From JACPDH01 sp041671505 (GTDB lineage Bacteria; Acidobacteriota; Thermoanaerobaculia; Gp7-AA8), in contig JBAZBK010000025.1 in assembly GCA_041671505.1 (NCBI GenBank), positions 23,745 to 87,744 of the forward strand: a DNA stretch of 64,000 nucleotides, read 5' to 3'. The notes under the pieces were generated by a model. The model searched no databases. It saw only the letters and a list, made by a program, of their open reading frames with translations, and was not told the origin of the DNA. The translations under genes were made by a program, and so were the position numbers. Shown one piece after another: positions 20,131 through 27,583 of the stretch. Within the stretch, counting starts at the first letter, position 1; each line of letters starts with the position of its first letter.

Positions 20131-20243
20131 AAGCTCGCCGTCCGCCATCTCTCAATTCTCAATTCTCCAATTCTCAATTCCGGGCCGTGCCGGCCCGGCC
20201 CGCCTCTTCCAAAATCGCCGTCGCTTGGACATGATGGCGCGGA

Positions 20244-22445
20244 ATGGCGGACGAGAATCAGCGCGGGCACGCGAAGCCTGTCGTCATCGACGGCATGGAC
20301 GTTTTCGTCGACCCGCGCTTCGAGCCGGTCGATCTCGAGGCAGGGGTCCGATTCGTCCTCGACCCGGCGAATGCCGTCGAGACGGTCCATTGGGCGCGCA
20401 ACTATCTCTATCGCGTGGTGCTGCAGACGAAGTCGGGGCCGGTCGACGTCGTCGTCAAGCAGTTCCGGAACCGAGGGTGGCGCGACCGGATGCGCCGTCG
20501 TTTCGATGTCACAAAGGCCGCGAAGGCGTGGGACATGGCGCACGCGTTCGAGGCCGCCGGCGTCTCGACCGCGCGCCCGGTCATCCTCGCCGTCACCATC
20601 GATCCGAAAGGCCCTTCGTACTTCGTCTGCGAGCATCTTGCCGGGCGACTCGAGTTCCGCTACCTCGCGCGCGCGCTCAACACCGGAACCGCGGCGACTG
20701 AATTCCCCGGTCTCGACACCGCATCGGCGCTCGACGCGGTCGGCGCAACCGCGGCGCGAATGCACGACGCGAATCTCTTCCATCGAGACTTCTCGGTCGG
20801 CAACGTCTTCCTCAGGCCGCGGGCCGACGGCACGGTCGGACGCGACGACGTCGCCGTCATCGACCTCAACCGCGCGCGGAAGCGGGACCGGATCGGTCTC
20901 TCCGACCGGCTGCGCGACCTCTCGCGGCTCAACATCCTCCGCCCTGAGGATCACGATCGACTCCTGCGCGCCTACTGGGGACCGGACGCGACGTCGACGC
21001 AGCTCGCGCTCGGCCGGCTCGCGCAGAATGTGTTCCGCGCGAAGACCTCGCTGAAGCAGGGGACGAAGAAGATCTCGACGGGCCCGCTCGCGGCGTCGCG
21101 GCCTTACGGACTTCATGCTCACATCCCGCTCCCCGAGAGTGGTGCGGGAGCGAAAGACCGGGTCGTCTGGGATCACCTCTCCGACCAGCCGTACCAGCAC
21201 GCTGGCCGCTTCGCGAAGACGATGGCGCGGATCAGCGACGCGCCGGGCCTCGTCCGCGGCCTCCTGCGCGGGGTGCTCGCCGCGCCGCGAGTCTGGGCGC
21301 GTTACCGCACGCTCCGCGGCGAGCTTTGGCGCGAGCCGGTGGCGTTCGACGGCATCGGCATCGCGATCAGCCCGCTCCCCGAGAGCCCCGAGGCGCTGCT
21401 GCATGCGTTCGACGAGCTGGGGGTGAAGAACGTCCTGATGCGGCTCAACCCGTGGCAGGAATCGCATGATGAGGAAGCTGCGCTCGCGGAGGCGCTGCAC
21501 GCGCGCGGATGCGACATCACCTTCGCGCTGCCGCAGAATCGCGACCTGGTGCGCGACCCTGCGCGATGGCGCGCCGCGGTGGCGTTGTTAGGCGAGCGTT
21601 TCTCGAAGTGGGGGTCGCGGTTCCAGGTCGGCCAGGCGGTGAACCGGAGCAAGTGGGGCGTCTGGAGCGAGCGCGAGTGGGTAACGCTCGTGCGGGGGGC
21701 AGCCGAGGCGCTCAGGCCGTATGGCGCGACGCTGATCGGCCCGGCGGTGATCGACTTCGAAATGCACGCGAGCGCGGCGCTGCTGAACCGCCCGGGGCTC
21801 GGCGTCGAGTTCGACGCTCTGGCGAGCCTCCTCTACGTCGACCGGCGCGGCGCGCCGGAGAACACGCAAGCGGGCTTCGATTCGTTAGGCAAGGCGATGC
21901 TGGCACGTGCGGTCGCGGAGACGGCGCGCTGGTGCGGGCCGCGGTCGTGGATCACCGAGGTGAACTGGCCGCTATGGGAAGGCCCGCATTCGCCCGCGGG
22001 GCCGAAGGTCTCCGTCGACGAGGAGCGGCAGGCCGATTACCTGGTGAGGTTTTATCTCTGGACGCTCGCGAGCGGCGCGGCGGAACGGGTCTACTGGTGG
22101 CAGCTCGTCGCGAGAGGCTACGGTTTGATGTGGCAGCCGACGGGAGGCGAGCTCACGCCGCGCAAGTCGTACGCCGCCTTCGCGACGATGACGCGGATGC
22201 TCGGCGGCTGGAACTGCACGGGGCCGGTCGCGACGGGAGTCGAAGGCGCGCACGCGCTTCGTTTCGTCGATGCCGGTGGAGCGGAGCGGTTCGCCGTGTG
22301 GGCCGTGAGCGGGACGCCGGAGATTGCGATGCCGGGCGAGGTTGCGCGCATCGTCGAGCTGGATGGGCGCGAGACGAAGCCGGGCGATTCACGGAAGGTC
22401 ACGTTAGGCGGATCGGTGCGGTACGTGGATATCGCGAACCGGTAG
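20244..22445 (+). CDS. LPS-kinase-like domain fused to a glycosidase-like TIM barrel
   Basis: A 733-aa two-domain protein. Residues about 15-290 form a Kdo/WaaP-type sugar kinase domain: the ATP-binding Lys in VDVVVKQF, the catalytic loop HRDFSVGNVFL and the metal-binding Asp in VIDLNRARK. Residues about 365-660 look like a clan GH-A glycosidase barrel, with ISPLPESPEAL, a central QVGQAVNRSKWG strand and a candidate nucleophile Glu in WITEVNWPLW. A short C-terminal beta domain follows. Kinases of this type phosphorylate lipopolysaccharide inner-core sugars on the cytoplasmic side. No signal peptide is present, so both domains should be cytosolic. The pairing suggests envelope-polysaccharide work. 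The barrel assignment is by pattern only and the expected Asn-Glu-Pro motif is absent. Confidence 0.7.
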   Translation: MADENQRGHAKPVVIDGMDVFVDPRFEPVDLEAGVRFVLDPANAVETVHWARNYLYRVVLQTKSGPVDVVVKQFRNRGWRDRMRRRFDVTKAAKAWDMAHAFEAAGVSTARPVILAVTIDPKGPSYFVCEHLAGRLEFRYLARALNTGTAATEFPGLDTASALDAVGATAARMHDANLFHRDFSVGNVFLRPRADGTVGRDDVAVIDLNRARKRDRIGLSDRLRDLSRLNILRPEDHDRLLRAYWGPDATSTQLALGRLAQNVFRAKTSLKQGTKKISTGPLAASRPYGLHAHIPLPESGAGAKDRVVWDHLSDQPYQHAGRFAKTMARISDAPGLVRGLLRGVLAAPRVWARYRTLRGELWREPVAFDGIGIAISPLPESPEALLHAFDELGVKNVLMRLNPWQESHDEEAALAEALHARGCDITFALPQNRDLVRDPARWRAAVALLGERFSKWGSRFQVGQAVNRSKWGVWSEREWVTLVRGAAEALRPYGATLIGPAVIDFEMHASAALLNRPGLGVEFDALASLLYVDRRGAPENTQAGFDSLGKAMLARAVAETARWCGPRSWITEVNWPLWEGPHSPAGPKVSVDEERQADYLVRFYLWTLASGAAERVYWWQLVARGYGLMWQPTGGELTPRKSYAAFATMTRMLGGWNCTGPVATGVEGAHALRFVDAGGAERFAVWAVSGTPEIAMPGEVARIVELDGRETKPGDSRKVTLGGSVRYVDIANR

Positions 22446-22460
22446 GCACCCTGCCGTTCG

Positions 22461-22565
22461 TTTCTTCATTCTCCATTCCTCATTCTTCATTCGACATTTC
22501 GGTTTTCTTTTTCGAACGAGAACCGAAATGAAGAATGTCGAATGAAGAATGCGGAATGAAGAAGT
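22461..22565. repeat. Quasi-palindrome of attcttcattcg words (second locus)
   Basis: Arms of about 45 bp: ctccattcctcattcttcat-type words to tttcggtttt, then aaccgaaatgaagaatg words. The loop is about ctttttcgaacg. Same family as 12651 and 23369. Confidence 0.85.
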
Positions 22566-22596
22566 GAGGTGGGATTCGGGGTTCTGCACGAGACGC

Positions 22597-22832
22597 GCAG
22601 GCATCCCGAAGGGATGCCAGAAGGTAGCCGGGGGTCGCCCCGCGAAGCGGGACGACCCCCGGAAAGCATCGGATCATCGAATGCGCACCCCGGAGGGGTG
22701 CCAGACCAACGTCTCGATGCCGTCCCTCTGGCACCCCTCCGGGGTGCAACTTTATTTCGTGCTCGCAACCCCGGGTCGCCCCGCGAAGCGGGGCGACCCG
22801 GGGCTACCTTCTGGCACGCCTCCGGCGTGCGG
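22597..22832. repeat. Cluster of palindromic cassettes
   Basis: A chain of perfect or near-perfect palindromes: ggcatcccgaagggatgcc, a cgccccgcgaagcgggacg block, gcaccccggaggggtgc (twice, second as its complement), a second cgccccgcgaagcggggcg block and gcacgcctccggcgtgc. The left half reappears inverted on the right (ccagaaggtagcc / ggctaccttctgg), so the whole 236 bp is itself a large inverted repeat. No coding potential is seen. Confidence 0.85.
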
Positions 22833-22931
22833 GCCTTCCCGGGCCCCGCAATCGTCCGGAATCGCCAATCGTTATTCTCGCAATCCGCCGTGTCACAATT
22901 TGCCCGTTCCCAACAATTGAAGGAGGATTCC

Positions 22932-23228
22932 ATGATCGTCGTCCGTAACGTGTTCCATTGCCATCCGGGACAGGCGAAGCAACTCGTCGCGAAGCTCAAG
23001 GCCGCGAACGCGGTGATGCTGGGGGCGAAGACCGTCTCGGGCGCCCGCGTCCTGAGCGATTCGTGCGCGACCTTCTGGACCGTCGTCCTCGAGATCGAGG
23101 CGGCATCGCTCGAAGCATTCGAGCAGTCGTTCCAGAAGTACGGCAGCGATCCCGCGATCCAGAGCGCCATGGAGGGCTACATGGCGCACGTCACCGGCGG
23201 GCATCGGGAGATCTGGAAGGTGGAGTAG
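22932..23228 (+). CDS. Small ABM/dimeric alpha-beta-barrel-type protein
   Basis: A 98-aa cytosolic protein. The opening MIVVRNVFHCHPGQAKQLV, a central TFWTVVLEIEAASLEAFE strand-helix and a C-terminal HREIWKVE strand follow the beta-alpha-beta-beta-alpha-beta layout of antibiotic-biosynthesis-monooxygenase or NIPSNAP-like ferredoxin-fold proteins, which work as dimers. The specific function is unknown, and similar short proteins are common as single-copy conserved hypotheticals. It has one of the strongest ribosome binding sites in the window (aaggagga, 6 bases before the ATG). It is isolated on both sides by repeats. Confidence 0.8.
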   Translation: MIVVRNVFHCHPGQAKQLVAKLKAANAVMLGAKTVSGARVLSDSCATFWTVVLEIEAASLEAFEQSFQKYGSDPAIQSAMEGYMAHVTGGHREIWKVE

Positions 23229-23368
23229 GAACGCGGAACGTGAAACGCGGAACGCGGAAGTAGGAAGACCGGTAAGGCCGGGCGCGGGCTCGGGCGCGTT
23301 CACGGTGGGGTCGGACTGACTGTAGCAGCGAGCCGTGCAGCCAGAGGCACTCGATCGCCGCGCCTCCT

Positions 23369-23470
23369 TTCTTCATTCCTCATTCTGCATTCGACATTCT
23401 TCATTTCGGTTTCCGTGCGATCACGAAAACCGAAATGTCGAATGAAGAATGAGGAATGAAGAATTGAGAA
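23369..23470. repeat. Quasi-palindrome of attcttcattcg words (third locus)
   Basis: Arms of cttcattcctcattctgcat-type words ending in tttcggtttc, and the reverse complement ending in gaatgaggaatgaagaattg. It ends 7 bases from the fdhA stop codon, so it could serve as that gene's 3' hairpin. A 30-bp block upstream (ggccgggcgcgggctcgg) repeats the one near 20097. Confidence 0.85.
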
Positions 23471-23476
23471 ACTGGC

Positions 23477-26251
23477 CTACTCCCCCGCCTCCATCGGCGT
23501 GAGGTAGGCGCCCGGAAAGACGTGCTGGGAGTGCTCGGCAACGGGCTCGAGCTTCGCGGCGCAGACTTTGTACTCGCCGGTTCCGGTCACGGCATCGCCT
23601 GCGTCGGTCGTCAGCTCGTTCGTCCTGGCTGCGGGGAAGTGGAACGGCATCCATATCGTGTTGCGCTTCACCTGCTTCGAATGCATCGCGCGGCAACGCA
23701 CGCGACCGCGTCGCGTGACGACGTCAACGAGCTGGCCGTCGTCGATGCCCATGGAGCGCGCCGTCTTCGGGTGCACCTCGACGAACGCCTCCGGTTGTTT
23801 CTTCGAGAGTCCCGACGAGCGCCGGGTCTGCGTCGCCGCGTTGTAGTGGTAGAGCGTGCGCCCCGTCGAGAGGATCAACGGGTACTCGACGTCGGCCTCC
23901 TCGAACGGCGCGCGGTAGTCGACCGCCACGAAGAGCCCCTTGCCGCGCAGGACGCCTCCCTTGTGGAGGTACTGCGTGCTCGGCTCGTCGGGCCCGGTCA
24001 CGGGCCACTGCAGACCTCCCTCGCGGTCGATCCGGTCGTGCGAGATGCCGGCGAACTTCGGCGAGAGCGACGCCAGCTCGGCGTAGACCTCGCGCGGACT
24101 CGCATATTCGGGCTGCTTCATCCCGGCGCGGCGCATGACGTCGACGAGGATCTCCCAGTCGGCGCGCGCCTCGCCCGGCGGCTCGACCGCTTTGCGTACG
24201 CGCTGCACGCGCCGGTCGGAATTGGTGAAGACCCCGTCCTTCTCCGCGAAGCATGCCGCGGGGAGGATGACGTCGGCGAACCTGCAGCTCTCGTTGAAGA
24301 AGATGTCCTGGACGACGACGAACTCGAGCTCGTTCATCGCCGTCTCGACCTTGCAGACGTTAGGCTCGGAGATGACGATGTCCTCGCCCATGAGGTACAT
24401 GCCGCGGATCTCGCCGCGCTGCATCGCCTTCATCATCTCGTTGAGGTTGAGCCCCCTCGTTTCCGGCTGCTCGACCCCCCACGCCTCCGCGAACTTCGCC
24501 CTGACCTCGGGCTCGGCCGCGCGCTGGTAGCCGGGGTAGAAGACCGGCGTCGCTCCCGCGTCGTTCGCTCCCTGCACGTTGTTCTGCCCGCGCAGCGGAT
24601 TCATGCCGGCGGAGGCGATCCCGAGGTGCCCGGTCATGAGGACAAGGTTCGAGAGGGCGTAGACGTTGTCGGTGCCGGTAGTGTGCTCGGTGATGCCTAA
24701 CGTGTAGTAGATGCCTGCGTGCCTGGTCGTTGCGTACGCGCGCGCGACCTCGCGGATCGTCTGCGCTGGGACGCCGGTGAACGTCTCGGCCTCCTCGGGC
24801 GTGTACCTGAGCACCGCCGCGCGGACCTTCTCGAAATCCTCGGTGTTCGTCTCGATGTACTCGCGGTTCTCGAGCCCTTCGGAGACGATCACGTGCGCCA
24901 TCGCGTTGAGGAGCCAGACGTCGGAGCCCGGCTTGAGCTGCATGTGCCAGTCGGCGATCTCGGTCATCCAGATCTTCCGCGGGTCGGCGACCGCGAGGCG
25001 CGCCCCGCGCTGCACCGCGCGCTTCATCTCCATCGCGATGATCGGATGTGCCTCAGAGGTGTTCGAGCCGATGACGAAGAGGAAGTCGGCGTCCCGGATC
25101 TCCGGGATCGAGTTCGTCATCGCGCCTGCTCCGTACGTTGTCACCAGACCGGCGACCGTCGGGGCGTGTCACGTTGCGGCGCACTGGTGGATGTTCTGTG
25201 TTCCGAACCCAGCGCGCGCGAGTTTCTGAAGGAGGTAGTTCTCTTCGCCGGTGCATCGGCTCGAGCTGATGAAGGCGAGAGAATCGGAGCCGTGCTTCTC
25301 GCGGACTCCCTGGAGGCCGCGGACCGCGCGATCGAGCGCCTCGTCCCACGACGCCTCGCGAAGCGTGCCGTCGGCCTCGCGGACGAGCGGGACGGTGAGG
25401 CGGTCGGGATGATGGACGAAGTCGTTCGCGAAGCGACCCTTCACGCAGAGGTTGCCGTCGTTGACGGTCGTTCCGGGCGGAGGGCTCGTGACCTTCACGA
25501 TCCGGTTCGCCTCGCGATCGACGTTGATGTCGATCTGGCAGCCGACGCCGCAGAAGTTGCAGGTCGATCGGACCTTCTCGAGCTCGCGTTCCGGCTTGCC
25601 GTAGAGGAGCGCCGGCTTCTCGGTCATCGCGCCGGTGGGGCAGACGGCGATGCAGCCGCCGCACATCTCGCAGGTCGTGTGATCGAGCGAAACCTGGTCG
25701 GCGGTGGCGATCGTCGTGCGGCCGCCGCGGTGGGCGAGCGTGATCGCGCTGACTCCTTCGACCTCGTCGCAGTAACGGACGCAGGCGGCGCAGAGGATGC
25801 AGCGGTCGGGGCGGAACGAGATGAACGGGTTCTCGTCGTGCTCGCGCGCGGAGCGAGGCGAATCGACGTGCGGCCATTCGCCTTCGGCGACGCCGTACTT
25901 CTCAGCGTACGTGTGAAGCTTCGAGATCGAGACGTCCTCCGCCTCCTCGCGGTCGGCGACCGTGTCGGCGAGGTGGAGCGAGATGATGAACTGGCGGTTG
26001 CGGTCGACGCGCGTCGTGTTCGTGCGGACGACCATGCCGGGCGAGGTGCGGCAGGCGCACGCGGGCTGCATGAGGCGCGAGCCTTCGACTTCGACGAGGC
26101 AGATGCGGCAGGCACCCGCCGGCTCGAGGCGGTCGTCGTGGCAGAGGGTCGGGATCTCGATGCCGAGACGGCGCGCCGCGTGAAGGACCGTTTCGCCTTC
26201 GCGGAACTCGGTCTCGTTGCCGTCGATCACCACGAACTTCGAGTCAGCCAT
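23477..26251 (-). CDS. fdhA: Selenocysteine-containing formate dehydrogenase, catalytic subunit (TGA at 25171-25169 read as Sec)
   Basis: A 924-aa molybdenum/tungsten-bis-MGD enzyme that interconverts formate and CO2. Domains in order: a NuoG-like [2Fe-2S] ferredoxin (Cys37, 48, 51, 65), two [4Fe-4S] motifs (CILCAACVRYC, CEMCGGCIAVC), the MopB [4Fe-4S] motif (CNFCGVGC...LCVKGRF), the molybdopterin core and the C-terminal MGD-binding domain ending near MEAGE. The frame is interrupted only by a TGA at codon 361, between HQCAAT and HAPTVAGL. This is exactly where the family carries catalytic Sec or Cys, and the reading frame continues for 563 sense codons. A SECIS hairpin follows. Without Sec insertion two fragments of 360 and about 560 aa would result. 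The domain layout is that of NAD-linked FdhA, and the fused NuoEF subunit is encoded upstream on the same strand. Confidence 0.93.
25131..25162 (-). promoter_or_regulatory. Bacterial SECIS element inside fdhA
   Basis: In the mRNA sense the upper stem is GUCGCC/GGUGAC (six pairs, one G-U), closed by a GGUCU loop. The lower stem is CCGACG with CGU and CGG, separated by small bulges. The upper stem starts 12 bases after the UGA codon. Loop sequence and spacing match the E. coli fdhF SECIS (apical GGUCU, 11 bases after UGA). This is the signal bound by SelB to insert selenocysteine. selA, selB, selC and selD are not in the window. Confidence 0.9.
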
Positions 26252-26344
26252 CGCCCTAATGCTACTTCATCGGAACCGCGCCTGCACCCGGCCAGTCGCT
26301 GTCGCCGATCCGCTCGAGATTCATCTCGAAGATGCGTCTGTTCG

Positions 26345-26368
26345 GTTGTGCGCCGATGATGGCACAAC
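26345..26368. promoter_or_regulatory. Perfect 7-bp inverted repeat upstream of fdhA
   Basis: gttgtgc and gcacaac are separated by 10 bases, about 95 bp before the fdhA start and within the 147-bp gap after the GNAT gene. It could be an operator or a leader hairpin. The same gap also contains a short protein-like frame on the minus strand (ending GDSDWPGAGAVPMK at 26262) that may be a gene remnant. I could not assign it. Confidence 0.3.
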
Positions 26369-26398
26369 GCGGGTACCGACGCGAGACGACGTTTTTGA

Positions 26399-26830
26399 CT
26401 ACAGAGGGAACGGATCCTTTGCCCGGAGCATCCACGCCTGCGGCCGATGGGTGAAGCCGATCTTCGGGTAATAGTCGGCCGCGGCGGGCGCCGCGAGAAG
26501 GATGATCGACGAGTCGGGCCCCATAGCGGCGCGCGTCCGCGCGATGAGCTCGATGCCGATGCCCTGTCGTTGATACTCGGCGTGTACCGCGAGGTCGGCG
26601 AGGTAAGCGACGTAGGCGAAGTCGGTCAGCGAACGCGACACGCCGACGAGCCGCTCGCCGTCCCAGGCGGAGACGGTCAGGTTTCCGTGTTCGAGCATCG
26701 CGGCCATCGTCTCGCGGTTCCCGATCGGGCGACGTTCGCCTAACGTCGAAGCGCGGTAGAGCTCGATGAAGGCGTCGAGGTCGATGTCGTTGCCGATGCG
26801 GTAGGTGATGTTCGTTTCTGGTTCGGCCAT
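26399..26830 (-). CDS. GNAT-family N-acetyltransferase
   Basis: A 143-aa single-domain acyltransferase. The acetyl-CoA-binding motif A is LADLAVHAEYQRQGIGIELI (R/Q-x-x-G-x-G/A as RQGIGI), preceded by the SAWDGERLVGVSRSL strands and followed by the AAPAAADYYPKIGFTHR motif B. All of this is standard for GNAT enzymes that transfer acetyl groups to amines. The substrate is unknown. The ATG at 26830 sits 8 bp after the stop of the upstream lipoprotein gene, so the two are probably cotranscribed. Its position between the two formate dehydrogenase genes has no obvious functional reason. Confidence 0.9.
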   Translation of the reverse strand: MAEPETNITYRIGNDIDLDAFIELYRASTLGERRPIGNRETMAAMLEHGNLTVSAWDGERLVGVSRSLTDFAYVAYLADLAVHAEYQRQGIGIELIARTRAAMGPDSSIILLAAPAAADYYPKIGFTHRPQAWMLRAKDPFPL

Positions 26831-26838
26831 GGAGAACC

Positions 26839-27318
26839 TCAGAGGCAGCTGTCGCTGCCGACCTTCGCGGTGAGTGTGCCGGCACTCGACGCGCAATCGA
26901 GATCGAGCGAGATTCGGTACTCGTCGACGTCGTTGACCGTGAGGCCGGTGCGCTCGATCTTGAATTGGAACGTGCGGCACTCGCGGCGATGGAAGACGAC
27001 GCTTCGATCGTCGGGGTCCTTCAGGTCAAACGCGCGCACCGCGGGACCGTCGAGCGGGTCGATCACGAACCTAAGGCTCATTTCCGCCTTCGCATCGACG
27101 AAGTCGCCGCCGAGGAACTGACGCTCGTCGCCGGCGTAGCAGTTGGCGGGAGCGAAGGTGACGTGGCCCGCCTGCTGCGAGGCCAGTGTCACAGAACCGA
27201 GCGCGGGTCCGTCGCTCGCGTGGCCATCCTGGTAGAAGGCGAACTGCCCGGATGAAGTGCAGGCGGGGAGTGTAAGCAACGCGAAGGTCACGAGAAGGAG
27301 CAATGATCGTGTTCGCAT
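26839..27318 (-). CDS. Hypothetical lipoprotein
   Basis: A 159-aa exported protein with a lipobox. The signal peptide MRTRSLLLLVTFALLTLPAC places the lipidated Cys at residue 20, so it should be membrane-anchored. The mature part is beta-rich with three or four further cysteines (ANCYAGDE, RRECRTF, LDLDCASS, SDSCL) that could form disulfides. No family recognised. The last strands (TVNDVDEYRISLDLDC) have a repetitive beta-sandwich look. It forms a short operon with the GNAT gene downstream. Confidence 0.75.
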   Translation of the reverse strand: MRTRSLLLLVTFALLTLPACTSSGQFAFYQDGHASDGPALGSVTLASQQAGHVTFAPANCYAGDERQFLGGDFVDAKAEMSLRFVIDPLDGPAVRAFDLKDPDDRSVVFHRRECRTFQFKIERTGLTVNDVDEYRISLDLDCASSAGTLTAKVGSDSCL

Positions 27319-27339
27319 TGAGAGATTGTGACACGGGGA

Positions 27340-27583
27340 TCGCAGCGTGAACGCTTATCGTCGCGAAGCGGCGGACGATCCAGCGCCGCTACGCGGCGCG
27401 AGCATGTGGGTATGCGCGTGCCCCCGGTGGCATCGTCCCGCTCGGCGGGACTCGCCACCGGGGGCAAAGGTCTTTCGTCGCTACGCGACGATGAGGGCAC
27501 CGCAGGAGTCTCGATGTGGAGGAGGGGAGGCTCCACTCCACGCGGCCTGCTTTGACCTTTGACCTATGACCTTTGACCTGCTT
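27340..27583. repeat. Palindromic cassettes and gacctttgacc word run
   Basis: Contains cgtcgcgaagcggcggacg-type and gccgctacgcggcgc palindromes, a large inverted pair around the cccccggtggcat...gccaccggggg block and a cgtcgctacgcgacg palindrome. A run of tttgacctttgacctatgacc words then reaches the nuoEF stop codon at 27584. Confidence 0.75.

Noticed and set aside
25144..26251. fdhA split into two genes or broken by a nonsense mutation at 25169-25171
   Set aside because: The stop is TGA, sits exactly at the catalytic Sec position, the frame continues without any shift, and a canonical SECIS hairpin follows.
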